From positions 1 to 64,000 of the forward strand of contig NZ_BJXJ01000012.1 in the NCBI RefSeq assembly GCF_007990935.1: 64,000 nt of DNA, read 5' to 3'. Shown one piece after another: positions 18,616-26,971 of this stretch. Under the pieces are notes generated by a model. That model made no database searches and was not told the origin of the DNA. It saw nothing but the letters and a program-made list of their open reading frames with translations. The stretch's first letter is position 1. The number at the start of each line of letters is the position of its first letter. The DNA comes from Vibrio sagamiensis NBRC 104589. GTDB taxonomy: Bacteria > Pseudomonadota > Gammaproteobacteria > Enterobacterales > Vibrionaceae. The translations under genes were made by a program, and so were the position numbers.

Positions 18616-19296
18616 ATGAGTGAAAGTATTAAACTTTATGGCTACTGGCGTTCTTCAGCGTCATATCGTGTTCGCATTTGTCTGAACCTGAAGAAATTAA
18701 GTTATATTTCCCTGCCTGTGAATCTTCTAGAAAAAGAGCACAAAGCCCGTGAATTTCATCAACAAAACCCATCGGAGTTGTTACCAGTGCTGGTGGACGG
18801 GGAAGTATGCTTAAACCAGTCACTTGCTATTATTCAATACTTAGATGAGCAGTATCTTAACACGCCTTTGATTCCTCAATCTGTCTTTTTACGTTACAGA
18901 GCACTGGCGCTTGCCCAAGATATTGCAATTGAAATGCATCCACTTAATAACCTGAGAGTGTTACAGTATTTGGAGGGATCATTGAACTGCGATGCTAACC
19001 AAAAAGTGAATTGGATTCATCATTGGATGCATCAAGGTTTTTCAGCTGTTGAAGAGAAGTTATGTCGCCCAAAAGGGCTGCACGAACAGAATCTCAGGCC
19101 CATTTATAGTTTGGGTGATGAGCCTTGTATTGTTGATGCCTGCTTGGTCCCTCAAGTTTATAATGCCGTACGCTTTGGCATTGAAATGTCCGATTATCCA
19201 ACAATTAACGCCATTGTTGAAGCTTGTAATCAGCATCATGCTTTTATTGATGCAATGCCTGAAAATCAATCAGATGCCAAGCTTGTGACCAAGTAA
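18616..19296 (+). CDS. maiA: maleylacetoacetate isomerase (zeta-class GST)
   Basis: A 226-residue glutathione-S-transferase-fold enzyme that isomerises maleylacetoacetate to fumarylacetoacetate using glutathione. The N-terminal motif YWRSSASYRVRICLNLK is diagnostic of zeta-class GST; NPSELLPVLVDGE and LNQSLAIIQYLDE complete the glutathione site. A GTG at 18604 is in frame, but the ATG at 18616 gives the standard MSES start. Last gene of the operon; a hairpin terminator follows. Confidence 0.93.
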   Translation: MSESIKLYGYWRSSASYRVRICLNLKKLSYISLPVNLLEKEHKAREFHQQNPSELLPVLVDGEVCLNQSLAIIQYLDEQYLNTPLIPQSVFLRYRALALAQDIAIEMHPLNNLRVLQYLEGSLNCDANQKVNWIHHWMHQGFSAVEEKLCRPKGLHEQNLRPIYSLGDEPCIVDACLVPQVYNAVRFGIEMSDYPTINAIVEACNQHHAFIDAMPENQSDAKLVTK

Positions 19297-19349
19297 CCTT
19301 GAGGTCACTTGAGTATAACTCTGAACTTTCGGTAATTATGAAATAAAAA

Positions 19350-19372
19350 ACGCCTCTCCATCTGAGAGGCGT
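19350..19372. terminator. bidirectional terminator between maiA and carbonic anhydrase
   Basis: CGCCTCT (19351-19357) / AGAGGCG (19365-19371) with a 7-nt loop, preceded by an A-run and followed by TAAAAC. It lies between convergent genes, so it can serve both, best on the minus strand. Confidence 0.75.
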
Positions 19373-19403
19373 AAAACAAAGATCGTTCAATGCTATCAGG
19401 AAA

Positions 19404-20243
19404 TCAGTTTCCAGATGAAAGTAACTTAGGGTTAACGACTAAGTTTCTTACACCGTGGGCATGGTCTTCATCAAAATCATTTTTTTTCAACCATTCTGCA
19501 ACAGAGGCGATGTTAAGTTTTGCTACCTTTGGTCGAACACTCCAAGTTACTTGGAATGGTGAAGCTTTTTCATTGTAACCTGGGCCAGTTGTTGAACCAA
19601 GGTATACAATCGGCTTTCCTGTGTTAGCAGGGATATTGGTTGCTTGGTAGTAACCATCTGTCATTTCATAAAATGCTAAGTCATTAAAGTCTGGTGCTTT
19701 CTCATCATTAACCAATACAAAGACTTGACTTTCGACTCTTAAGCCAGGGTTATTAATTGTTTCAGACAGACATGAACCAAGAGTCGGGCCAGGTTTCACA
19801 TCGGCTGTTGAATAAACATAATGCACCTCTATCGTGTCACCAGATTCTAAGTGCTTATAAGAAAATGGAGCCAATTCTTGTTTCGTTAGCGAGCCATTGT
19901 ATTTAAAACCAGAATTGTAGCCTTTACCGTCACCATTACCTGCATATTGAGTAAACTCACCACCCTTGTGCTCTGCATTTTTGTGAAAGTGAATGTTACA
20001 AAGGTTCATTTTGGAAGAAGCAGGTGCAAATCCGAATGTGCGGTGATTATCGCCTGTTAAATTATCAATATCTCTTGGTGATTGAGGACCAAAGCCTTTG
20101 CCATCTGTATTTTGAGCTAATGCTACCCGTTGATCAGCTATGACAGAGTCAGCGACATTTTCAGATGTGGTATGTATATTTGTAGAGTAGACATGAGAAG
20201 ACAACATTGCCCAGATAGTTGCAGTAAGAATATGATATTTCAT
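19404..20243 (-). CDS. delta-class carbonic anhydrase, exported
   Basis: A 279-residue protein with a signal peptide (cleavage near residue 20, SSHVYS). The block CNIHFHKNAEHKGGEF at about 82-97 matches the delta-type carbonic anhydrase family (CDCA-like) first known from marine algae; H85, H87 and H92 are candidate zinc ligands with E91 nearby. It would hydrate CO2 in the periplasm. Further family-like segments are FAPASSKMN and VFVLVNDEKAPDFNDL. It stands alone on the minus strand after the shared terminator. Confidence 0.8.
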   Translation of the reverse strand: MKYHILTATIWAMLSSHVYSTNIHTTSENVADSVIADQRVALAQNTDGKGFGPQSPRDIDNLTGDNHRTFGFAPASSKMNLCNIHFHKNAEHKGGEFTQYAGNGDGKGYNSGFKYNGSLTKQELAPFSYKHLESGDTIEVHYVYSTADVKPGPTLGSCLSETINNPGLRVESQVFVLVNDEKAPDFNDLAFYEMTDGYYQATNIPANTGKPIVYLGSTTGPGYNEKASPFQVTWSVRPKVAKLNIASVAEWLKKNDFDEDHAHGVRNLVVNPKLLSSGN

Positions 20244-20627
20244 GAATTCACCCCTAGTAATAAAATGATAACAATATAATAGAACTTATTAAAACTTGGA
20301 CTGACCAGATAGTATGTTCAAATAGATCTGAAAAATTTCTAAATTTTCAATAAGGAAGTATAGTTTGTTCTTTTATCAATATTAATAATTTTATGCCAAT
20401 ACCTACTTACATGACTTTAAGTAAGTTTCTTGAGGGCAATTGAGGGCAATTGAGGGTATAATGAGACACCTATAAGTTTTTGGGTTGTAGTGCTAAACAT
20501 AGAAAAAGACCCTATTATGTAGCATTGTTTTTTCGTACTCTTCTCATTAAGATTGTTTTACATCAAGAAGGGGTACTAGTTATCAAAGTATTTACCATAA
20601 CATCATTTAACTGGGGCTATTCTACTT
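20244..20627. other. spacer upstream of carbonic anhydrase and DUF2726 genes
   Basis: About 385 bp holding the divergent promoters of the two flanking genes. A 74-codon frame overlapping the next gene (20480-20704) looks spurious. A short tandem repeat at 20431-20456 is described separately. Nothing else was recognised. Confidence 0.45.
20431..20456. repeat. 10-bp tandem repeat, 2.6 copies
   Basis: TGAGGGCAAT at 20431-20440 and 20441-20450, followed by TGAGGG at 20451-20456. Perfect copies at a 10-bp period place the same face of the helix three times, upstream of the DUF2726 gene. Confidence 0.7.
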
Positions 20628-21278
20628 ATGACCAACATCCTTGTTGTTGTTATTATTTTGGTCGTTTTCTTCCTTGTTGTTCAAAAGTTCCTTGTAAAAC
20701 ATGATGATACGAGCTTTACCTACTGCTTAAAAGGGGCCTTACTTAAAGGACAAGAGAGCGTTTTTTATAATGCACTGAATGCAGCAGTGGGGGATCATGC
20801 TGTTGTGTTTGCTAAGGTCAATATGGCAACGTTGATCGCGCCTAAAGATACTCGTAATAAGAAACAGTTTTTCATTGCTAACAATCGTATTACCCGAAGT
20901 TATTTTGATTATGTTATTTGCGATCCTCGAACCTTAGTTCCTAGAGTTGTGATTGAGCTAGATAATGGTAAACAACTTTATAAAGGAAAGCTGGAGCGAG
21001 AAAAACTGCTCATGCATGTATGTAAATCTGCTAACTTGCCTTTGATTGGTGCATCAGTTAAGCACAGTTATCAAGTTGGTCGTTTGCGGCGCTTGCTGGC
21101 AGCACATATTGATTTGATTGAGCCTGAAAAAGAAGTTCGATTTTGTAAAAAGTGTGGCAGTCCCATGATGATTAAGATTGCAAGTCAGGGTGAGTTCAAA
21201 GGTCGACGGTTCTTTACTTGTAGCCGACAACCGAATTGTACTTATACGGAAAATTACAATGTTGTTTTTGATGATTAA
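20628..21278 (+). CDS. DUF2726 protein with C-terminal topoisomerase-type zinc ribbon
   Basis: A 216-residue protein. An N-terminal membrane anchor (residues 4-22, valine/isoleucine-rich) is followed by a DUF2726 nuclease-like domain (about 45-165; FDYVICDPRTLVPRVVIELDN has the acidic strand pattern of restriction-like folds). The C-terminal zinc ribbon has CKKCG, then C-x-RQPNC, the topoisomerase I type. The combination suggests a membrane-linked DNA-binding or processing protein; the actual role is unknown. Confidence 0.75.
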   Translation: MTNILVVVIILVVFFLVVQKFLVKHDDTSFTYCLKGALLKGQESVFYNALNAAVGDHAVVFAKVNMATLIAPKDTRNKKQFFIANNRITRSYFDYVICDPRTLVPRVVIELDNGKQLYKGKLEREKLLMHVCKSANLPLIGASVKHSYQVGRLRRLLAAHIDLIEPEKEVRFCKKCGSPMMIKIASQGEFKGRRFFTCSRQPNCTYTENYNVVFDD

Positions 21279-21370
21279 TAGTGAGTTGCACGAAACCGTT
21301 TAATTCATGACCAAAAATAGTAACCTCGACTATATTTTCACCAAACGATCGAGAAATCATAAATTTATAC

Positions 21371-21399
21371 TTGCACCAACAGTTAGATATAGTTACTAT
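21371..21399 (+). promoter_or_regulatory. probable sigma-70 promoter for the tRNA-Val pair
   Basis: TTGCAC (21371-21376) and TACTAT (21394-21399) with a 17-bp spacer, about 22 bp before the first tRNA. Good -35/-10 match and position; not experimentally shown. Confidence 0.5.
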
Positions 21400-21420
21400 C
21401 CTTTCCGTTCCAAAGGGAAA

Positions 21421-21497
21421 GCGTCCGTAGCTCAGCTGGTTAGAGTATCGCCTTGACATGGCGGGGGTCGGTGGTTCGAGTCCACTCGGACGCACCA
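21421..21497 (+). tRNA. tRNA-Val (anticodon GAC)
   Basis: 77-nt tRNA with encoded CCA. The acceptor stem pairs GCGTCCG with CGGACGC. D-arm CTCAGCTGGTTAGAG, anticodon loop TTGACAT (anticodon GAC), T-loop GGTTCGAGTCC. First of two tandem copies. Confidence 0.97.
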
Positions 21498-21530
21498 TTT
21501 CTATAAAATGGTTACTTTGGATAAAAATTT

Positions 21531-21607
21531 GGGTCCGTAGCTCAGTTGGTTAGAGTACTACCTTGACATGGTAGGGGTCGGCGATTCGAGTTCGCCCGGA
21601 CCCACCA
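21531..21607 (+). tRNA. tRNA-Val (anticodon GAC), second copy
   Basis: 77-nt tRNA with encoded CCA, 33 bp after the first. The acceptor stem pairs GGGTCCG with CGGACCC; the anticodon loop TTGACAT gives GAC. It differs from the first copy in acceptor, anticodon-stem and T-stem bases, with compensating changes, so both look functional. Confidence 0.97.
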
Positions 21608-21628
21608 GATTTTTTCTCAGTGAACACT

Positions 21629-21653
21629 AAAGCCCGTTTTAATCGGGCTTTTT
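21629..21653 (+). terminator. rho-independent terminator of the tRNA operon
   Basis: AAGCCCG (21630-21636) / CGGGCTT (21644-21650) with a 7-nt loop and a run of T (21649-21653). It lies 22 bp after the second tRNA. Confidence 0.9.
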
Positions 21654-21805
21654 GCCATTTACGGTTTACTTAGATTTATCCGCAGCACTACAACATAACG
21701 TTTGGTACGTTCTAACTTCACTGCCCCTTTTTGTTGATATTTTTATCTTAGTTTGAGGAATAAACTCAAGCTACTGCTAAAATTATACAAAAGGATGGAG
21801 GTGCT

Positions 21806-22990
21806 ATGGATGACCAAATAAAATCATGCCCACCGGTTATTTTTTGCTGGGCACTGATCTCTCCGAAGAAAAGAGGCTCTTTTGAAGACTACTTAGCTGG
21901 TATGGGTAGAGAATCGAAGAAAAGAGGATGGCGCTACATAGTATGTGTTATCGAACCTTCTGAACCTGCTTTAAAGAATTGGTTAACCTCATCAGGCTGT
22001 GAACTACTATGCCTTGATGAGGAAATGATATCAAATACATCATACATCATTTCACTTCTAAAACAGAATCAAGCGAATATATTACATACCCATTTCATAG
22101 GACCGACTGACTTAGCGATAGTCCAATGTAAGCTTTTTTGGGGGGGGGATATTGTCTTTACTGATCATAGTTCTAACCCGTTGCAAACACCTCAAGTTGA
22201 AAATACGTTTTTAGATAGGCTTCGCTCACTCAGGCAATATATTTTCAGTTTGGCCGTATGTCTTTATTTACCTGTATCCGATTTCGTTGCCCAGCGAATC
22301 GCACGAAACATCCCTCCCGCAAAACATAAAATACATCGCCTCTATAATGGAATTGACTTATCACGCTTTAGAGTGCTTGAAAGTGAAGATCAACGAACTT
22401 CATTAAAGCAAAAATTATTTGGTTTTGAAGATGATCTTCCTATTGTTGCTTTTATTGGCCAACTGACTATTGAAAAAGGTATTGACCGATTTATTAAGGT
22501 AATAGAAAACTTACTATTAGAAGAATTACCTTGTCGATTTATTATTGTTGGGGATGGTCTTTACAGACCACAAGTTGAAGAGTTTTGTACTAAGGATGAG
22601 CATTTTGATCAAGTTAAGTACTTAGGTTTACGTTCTGATGTACAAGATATTCTGAAAGTTACAGATTTATTTGTTATGCCTTCCCAGTGGGGGGAGGCCT
22701 TTGGTTTAACTGCAATTGAAGCTTCTGCAGCAAGTGTTGCTATCATTGCTTCAAGAGTGGGGGGATTACCTGAAGTAGTTATTGATGGTCAAACTGGTAT
22801 TTTGATTGAGCATGATGATGATAAATCGTTAGAAGCTTCAATAAGAACTTTAGTACTAGACCCTGAAAAATGCCAAATATATGGTCGCAATGGGCGCCAA
22901 CATGCTGAAGAAAGTTTTCAATTAAAAGACATGTTGGAGAACACATTTAACCATTATCAGGCTGTTATTTCTCGTGGTTCTGTGCGTTGA
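21806..22990 (+). CDS. family 4 glycosyltransferase (GT-B fold) with poly-G tract
   Basis: A 394-residue cytosolic glycosyltransferase. The acceptor half carries ILHTHFIGP. The donor half shows LYNGIDLSRF, then VAFIGQLTIEKGIDRFIKV, and the family-4 E-x7-E motif in GEAFGLTAIEASAAS. A run of nine G (22140-22148) codes for W112-G113-G114. A strong GGAGG ribosome site precedes the ATG. It sits between the tRNA-Val pair and a PhyH-like gene, outside the main polysaccharide locus, so it probably modifies another surface glycan (inference). Confidence 0.85.
   Translation: MDDQIKSCPPVIFCWALISPKKRGSFEDYLAGMGRESKKRGWRYIVCVIEPSEPALKNWLTSSGCELLCLDEEMISNTSYIISLLKQNQANILHTHFIGPTDLAIVQCKLFWGGDIVFTDHSSNPLQTPQVENTFLDRLRSLRQYIFSLAVCLYLPVSDFVAQRIARNIPPAKHKIHRLYNGIDLSRFRVLESEDQRTSLKQKLFGFEDDLPIVAFIGQLTIEKGIDRFIKVIENLLLEELPCRFIIVGDGLYRPQVEEFCTKDEHFDQVKYLGLRSDVQDILKVTDLFVMPSQWGEAFGLTAIEASAASVAIIASRVGGLPEVVIDGQTGILIEHDDDKSLEASIRTLVLDPEKCQIYGRNGRQHAEESFQLKDMLENTFNHYQAVISRGSVR
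22140..22148 (+). repeat. homopolymeric G9 tract inside a glycosyltransferase gene
   Basis: Nine consecutive G directly after six T, in frame around codon 112 of 394. Loss or gain of one G would truncate the enzyme before its donor-binding half. Such tracts are classic slipped-strand phase-variation sites, and also common places for sequencing error. Confidence 0.8.
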
Positions 22991-23127
22991 GATTCTAGTT
23001 TAGCCTTTTTAAACACTGCACTTTAAAGTGATTAAATCATAGGCAATATAATAGTAATTTAATGTCGAAATATGAAAAAGTTTCTAACTCTGAATTTGGA
23101 TCTTATTTTGTAAATTAGGGGGTGTTG

Positions 23128-24015
23128 ATGATAAATGTGCAAGATGTAGTTGAGCAGCTCAGTAAAAATGGAATAGCAGTTTTAGAAAATTTTATTTCAG
23201 GATCACTCCTATTGCAGATGCAACAATGCTACGAAAATTCACTACGACATTCGCAGTTCAACACATGGCAAGGTTATCAACAGAATGAACGTTGGCGATT
23301 ATTAATTGAAAATCTTCTCACTTTATCCCCAGCGTTCATGTTTCCTATTAAAAATGATGATTTAATGACAATTTGCCGAGTTTATATAGGAGAAAAATTT
23401 CAAGTAACGGAAGCACGTGGCTGGAAAACTATTAAAACTAAAAGAAACTTTCATGGTTGGCATAATGATGCTTGGTATGATGTTAATAAATGTCAATCTC
23501 CACCACCACAACTTAAATTGGGTATTTACTTGAGTGATGTTGAAAGTGGAGAATTTGCTTACGTAGAACAAAGTCACCTTAAAAAGCTTAACCCAGGCCA
23601 TTGGAATCAAAAACAAGTTGATATAATGAACCTACCTATTAGACATGTGACAGGTAAAGCTGGTACTGCATTCCTATTTGATACCAGTGGTATACATAGG
23701 CAAAATTACCCAGTGCTTGTTTCTCGAAATGTTGCATTTTTTAACTTTCATGACCCTAGCTTTCCAATCCAAAGTTTAGACAAGACATATGACCGCTATG
23801 CACCATTACTTCTTAATGCCGCTTTTCTTAGTGATCTAACAAAAGAACAGGAAAGAATTTTAGGCTTTGGAGATAAGCGTTATTTTGAAGAAGCTTTTGT
23901 TCCTAAACAGCGCTATCCGGTTTTACATCAGATGGTACAGCTTGCCTTAACTTCTCGATTATTAGGGCAGGACTTTGGACAATTCATACGTAGGCTTATT
24001 GCAAAATTTACCTAG
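23128..24015 (+). CDS. PhyH-like Fe(II)/2-oxoglutarate dioxygenase-type protein
   Basis: A 295-residue soluble protein resembling the phytanoyl-CoA dioxygenase superfamily. The iron-site pair is visible as H-N-D in GWHNDAWYD (near residue 118) and a distal His in FDTSGIHRQN, followed by the 2-oxoglutarate-binding Arg (SRNVAFFNFH). KLGIYLSDVESGEFAYVEQSH is the typical core strand. The frame opens at a GTG (23122), but the ATG at 23128 is best placed after the GGGGG ribosome site. It follows the glycosyltransferase by 137 bp and may act on the same glycan or lipid (inference). Confidence 0.75.
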   Translation: MINVQDVVEQLSKNGIAVLENFISGSLLLQMQQCYENSLRHSQFNTWQGYQQNERWRLLIENLLTLSPAFMFPIKNDDLMTICRVYIGEKFQVTEARGWKTIKTKRNFHGWHNDAWYDVNKCQSPPPQLKLGIYLSDVESGEFAYVEQSHLKKLNPGHWNQKQVDIMNLPIRHVTGKAGTAFLFDTSGIHRQNYPVLVSRNVAFFNFHDPSFPIQSLDKTYDRYAPLLLNAAFLSDLTKEQERILGFGDKRYFEEAFVPKQRYPVLHQMVQLALTSRLLGQDFGQFIRRLIAKFT

Positions 24016-25271
24016 TGTGATGCGAGATTTTTTGCATCGTTACTTGTTAGTATTTGGTATGGACGTAGATCAAACAACGGCATGATAGAGTAAATATGAT
24101 CAAAAATATCAGCTTGGACTCCTTCGTAGTAGCACCAGTTGGTGTTATTAGTGAATGCGTATACTTGTAGAGGAAGTCCTTCAGCTGTTGGTTCTAACTG
24201 TCTTACCATTACAAGCATATATTGATGAATATCTTTATTAGCTCTCAAGTAACCGTTGATGTAGGCCCTGAATATACCGAGATTTGTCATCTTGCGTACA
24301 TTACCAAATTCTGGTTCATCTTTAATTGATGAATTATAATCTTTGATTTCACGACTTTTTTCATAGATGTATTCACGTAATACTCTAATTTTTCGGTACT
24401 GTTCAATATCATCATCAGATAAAAATCGAATCGAAGTGACATCAATATTGACTGAACGCTTAATGCGTCGACCTCCAGAATCAGACATGCCCTGCCAATT
24501 AATAAATGCATTTTGGACTAAGGCGTAAGCGGGTAACATACTTACAGTATTATCGAAATTTCTTACTTTAACAGTCGTTAATGAAATTTCTTCAACAGTA
24601 CCATTTGCACCATAAGAATCCATTTGTATCCAATCATTAAGTCCTATCATTTTGTTTGCTGATAATTGAATGCCAGCAACAAACCCCAAAATAGTATCTT
24701 TGAATACAAGCATTACAAATCCTGTGGCAACACCCAAACCAGAAAGGAAGATTAAAGGGGATTCACCGACGATGATCGATATCGTGACAACAACTCCAAC
24801 AAAAAAAGTAAAAAGCTTAATTAATTGAACAAAACTTTTAACAGGCATTCTTTTGGTTATGCCTTTAACTGTTGAAATGTCATTGACAGCGTCTAGTAAG
24901 GAGAAAATCATCCATATAAAGATCACCAAGATGAGAATGCTGAGTATTTTGTCAGAAATAATAGCGATAGAATCATAATGTCCAACAGAAATCGGAATAA
25001 ATATGTCGAGGATCATTACAGGAGTTAATAATGAAAACTTCTGTAAAACATCAAATTTTTCTAAACTTTCTGCAAGAGGTTTATTGGTTTTGCGTAAGAC
25101 ATTATTAACGAGACGTACAATTAAATGATGAACAACGAGGTAGCTGATGATGGCGACAGTAATACTAGAAAGTATAAAAGCTGAGGTGAGTTCAAGACCA
25201 TAAGGGTCACTCTCTATACCAACATCATTGAGTTTCCTAGAAATAAAAGTTCTGATGTGATGCTCGAGCAA
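24012..25271 (-). CDS. mechanosensitive ion channel of the MscS family, YbdG-like
   Basis: A 419-residue inner-membrane channel with about five transmembrane helices before the MscS core. The pore-lining helix and beta domain are visible in FLSGLGVATGFVMLVFKDTILGF (split around residue 185) and NDWIQMDSYGANGTVEEISL. Length and layout match YbdG, the miniconductance osmotic channel. The start is a TTG at 25271 with an AAGGA site 6 bp upstream; no ATG lies close downstream. It converges with the PhyH gene and the two coding ends overlap by 4 bp. Confidence 0.88.
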   Translation of the reverse strand: MLEHHIRTFISRKLNDVGIESDPYGLELTSAFILSSITVAIISYLVVHHLIVRLVNNVLRKTNKPLAESLEKFDVLQKFSLLTPVMILDIFIPISVGHYDSIAIISDKILSILILVIFIWMIFSLLDAVNDISTVKGITKRMPVKSFVQLIKLFTFFVGVVVTISIIVGESPLIFLSGLGVATGFVMLVFKDTILGFVAGIQLSANKMIGLNDWIQMDSYGANGTVEEISLTTVKVRNFDNTVSMLPAYALVQNAFINWQGMSDSGGRRIKRSVNIDVTSIRFLSDDDIEQYRKIRVLREYIYEKSREIKDYNSSIKDEPEFGNVRKMTNLGIFRAYINGYLRANKDIHQYMLVMVRQLEPTAEGLPLQVYAFTNNTNWCYYEGVQADIFDHIYSIMPLFDLRPYQILTSNDAKNLASH

Positions 25272-25624
25272 AATATGTCCTTATCAATTTAGCGATGAAG
25301 TTTACAAGAAAGGTATAAGCTAAGGTGAATACGTCTAGTGCTAAAGCTGGAGAAGTGAGTATCTGGAGTCAAAATGGATGTAACATAGTTAAGTAAATAA
25401 GTAAAAACTGACCACATTAAGTAGTAACAAAGCGAACTATGTCTCGATTTTGAAGATAACGCACCAAATTATCTAACACACACATGTTTTAAAATCACCT
25501 TTAAGTGCTAATATGATACATGTTTCTTATGACTGTGCAAGATGACATTACATTGTTTAAAGCCTTTAATCATCGGTCATAAGCAGATTGATCTAATAGA
25601 CTAATTGATTATATGAGGTAATTA
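25272..25624. other. spacer between divergent channel and HdeD-like genes
   Basis: About 350 bp containing the promoters of the two divergent flanking genes. No gene, repeat or clear operator was recognised. Confidence 0.4.
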
Positions 25625-26185
25625 ATGGAAAATTCTCTTCACTTTCAAGTTCCTGCTTTTTTATCTAGAAGTTGGAAATATTTTGTTGTTGTCGGTTCTA
25701 TCGTTGCTCTTATGGGAGTAGGTGCGATCGCATTACCAATGCTGGCTGGAATGACGGTTTCAACAATCGTCAGTGTTGCGCTTTTAATTAGTGGAAGTGT
25801 TCAGGTTTACCATGCATTTGCTATTAAAGAATGGAAAACGAAAGTTTGGTATGTTTTTAGCGCATTGTTATACATTATTGGTGGCCTGTTCATCTTATTT
25901 CAACCATTTGAGGGTTTGATAACAATTACAATGCTAATGATTATTATCATGATTTTAAATGGTTTAACTCGATTATTCTTTGGCTTGAGCAATCGAAATC
26001 TACCGAGCCGTAATATAATCATATTGAGTGGCATTGTATCAGTTCTGATAGGTAGCTATTTTTTAATGTTGCTCAATGATCCAGTGTTTTCACTCACATT
26101 ACTAGGTATCTTTATTGGAGTTTCGTTGCTTTTAGAGGGCATTAGCTTCATCTTGATAGGTTTTAAAGTAAGAAAAAATACATGA
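25625..26185 (+). CDS. HdeD-family (DUF308) membrane protein
   Basis: A 186-residue integral membrane protein with six hydrophobic segments arranged as three similar pairs, the HdeD/DUF308 pattern. Characteristic turns are VALLISGSVQVYHAF after TM2 and LLLEGISFILIGFKV at the end. In E. coli HdeD takes part in acid resistance; the role in vibrios is not established. Ribosome site GAGG lies 6 bp before the ATG. A hairpin follows 30 bp downstream. Confidence 0.85.
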   Translation: MENSLHFQVPAFLSRSWKYFVVVGSIVALMGVGAIALPMLAGMTVSTIVSVALLISGSVQVYHAFAIKEWKTKVWYVFSALLYIIGGLFILFQPFEGLITITMLMIIIMILNGLTRLFFGLSNRNLPSRNIIILSGIVSVLIGSYFLMLLNDPVFSLTLLGIFIGVSLLLEGISFILIGFKVRKNT

Positions 26186-26216
26186 TTTTTTGATATTGCT
26201 TTTTATTGATAACTAT

Positions 26217-26237
26217 AGTGCGTCCGAGAGACGCACT
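26217..26237 (+). terminator. possible terminator hairpin after the HdeD-like gene
   Basis: AGTGCGTC (26217-26224) / GACGCACT (26230-26237) with a 5-nt loop, 32 bp after the stop. Stable stem but only TTCAATT behind it, so efficiency is uncertain. Confidence 0.5.
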
Positions 26238-26259
26238 TCAATTGGAGAGTGTTTCTAGA

Positions 26260-26316
26260 ATGGCAATTGTATTAATGGTTCTAGGCTTAATAGTGTTACT
26301 AAAAATCATTCTCTAA
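26260..26316 (+). CDS. possible 18-residue hydrophobic micropeptide
   Basis: ATG-initiated frame coding for an almost wholly hydrophobic peptide (MAIVLMVLGLIVLLKIIL), with GGAGAG 11 bp upstream. Such a peptide could be a single-pass membrane regulator of the CydX/SgrT kind, but it may equally be chance in an AT-rich spacer. Confidence 0.2.
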   Translation: MAIVLMVLGLIVLLKIIL

Positions 26317-26470
26317 ATAATTGTAATCGTTGAATACTGTCTTTTATACTTGATATGGTATACTCGTTGCTATTAGCATCTTTTTCTAAAAGAGTATCCA
26401 TATAAACAAATTATTTTTACTTTCATGTGGTTATTTTGAAGGTTTAGTGAATAAGTCCTACAATTGAACA

Positions 26471-26962
26471 ATGAAGTTCATAATATTTAGGTTACTTATG
26501 CACTATATTTATTCTTGTATTGCCATGTTTATTCCATTTTTATGTAATGCAAATCAGGCTTTTGAACTTAAAGTTTATGATCGTAAAGGAATTGTTTATA
26601 CATTCACAATAGATGAGCTTCAATCATTACCGAGAAAAGAGTTAAAAACAGCGTTACCATGGTTAGAAGGTGAAAATGTATTCAGCGGGTTCACCTTGCC
26701 AGATTTACTTAAAGAAAATGGTCTTTCTATGCCAACTATGGTAAATATCGTAGCATTGAATGGCTATCGAGTAGCTATCCCTAAAAGTGATATTATAAAC
26801 TATGATCCGATTATTGCTTTTAAAATGTTTAATAAATATATGGAAGTTAGAGATAAAGGTCCATATTGGCTTGTTTTTCCTTTATCCAAATTTAAAGAAA
26901 TTGACACAGTAGAATATCATGCAAAAATGATATGGCAAATTAAAGAAATATATTTGTACTAG
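26471..26962 (+). CDS. periplasmic sulfite-oxidase-fold protein lacking Mo-ligand Cys
   Basis: A 163-residue exported protein: hydrophobic N-terminus ending CNANQA (about residue 29), then a domain resembling the molybdopterin-oxidoreductase fold (VYDRKGIVYTFTIDELQSLP, FSGFTLPDLLKENG, IVALNGYRVAIP, YWLVFPLS). True enzymes of this fold use a cysteine to hold molybdenum; the mature part here has no cysteine at all, so it should be a binding rather than a catalytic module. The next gene, 9 bp on, encodes a membrane GGDEF-like protein, so this is probably its periplasmic sensor partner (inference). Confidence 0.7.
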   Translation: MKFIIFRLLMHYIYSCIAMFIPFLCNANQAFELKVYDRKGIVYTFTIDELQSLPRKELKTALPWLEGENVFSGFTLPDLLKENGLSMPTMVNIVALNGYRVAIPKSDIINYDPIIAFKMFNKYMEVRDKGPYWLVFPLSKFKEIDTVEYHAKMIWQIKEIYLY

Positions 26963-26971
26963 GTTGATTAT

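Noticed and set aside
20480-20704. 74-codon frame overlapping the start of the DUF2726 gene
   Set aside because: Cys-rich out-of-frame reading of the DUF2726 membrane anchor; no ribosome site.
21214-21498. Minus-strand frame starting MVRPSGLEPPTPAMSRRYSN
   Set aside because: It is the antisense reading of the first tRNA-Val and the end of the DUF2726 gene; this peptide is a well-known false protein arising opposite tRNA genes.
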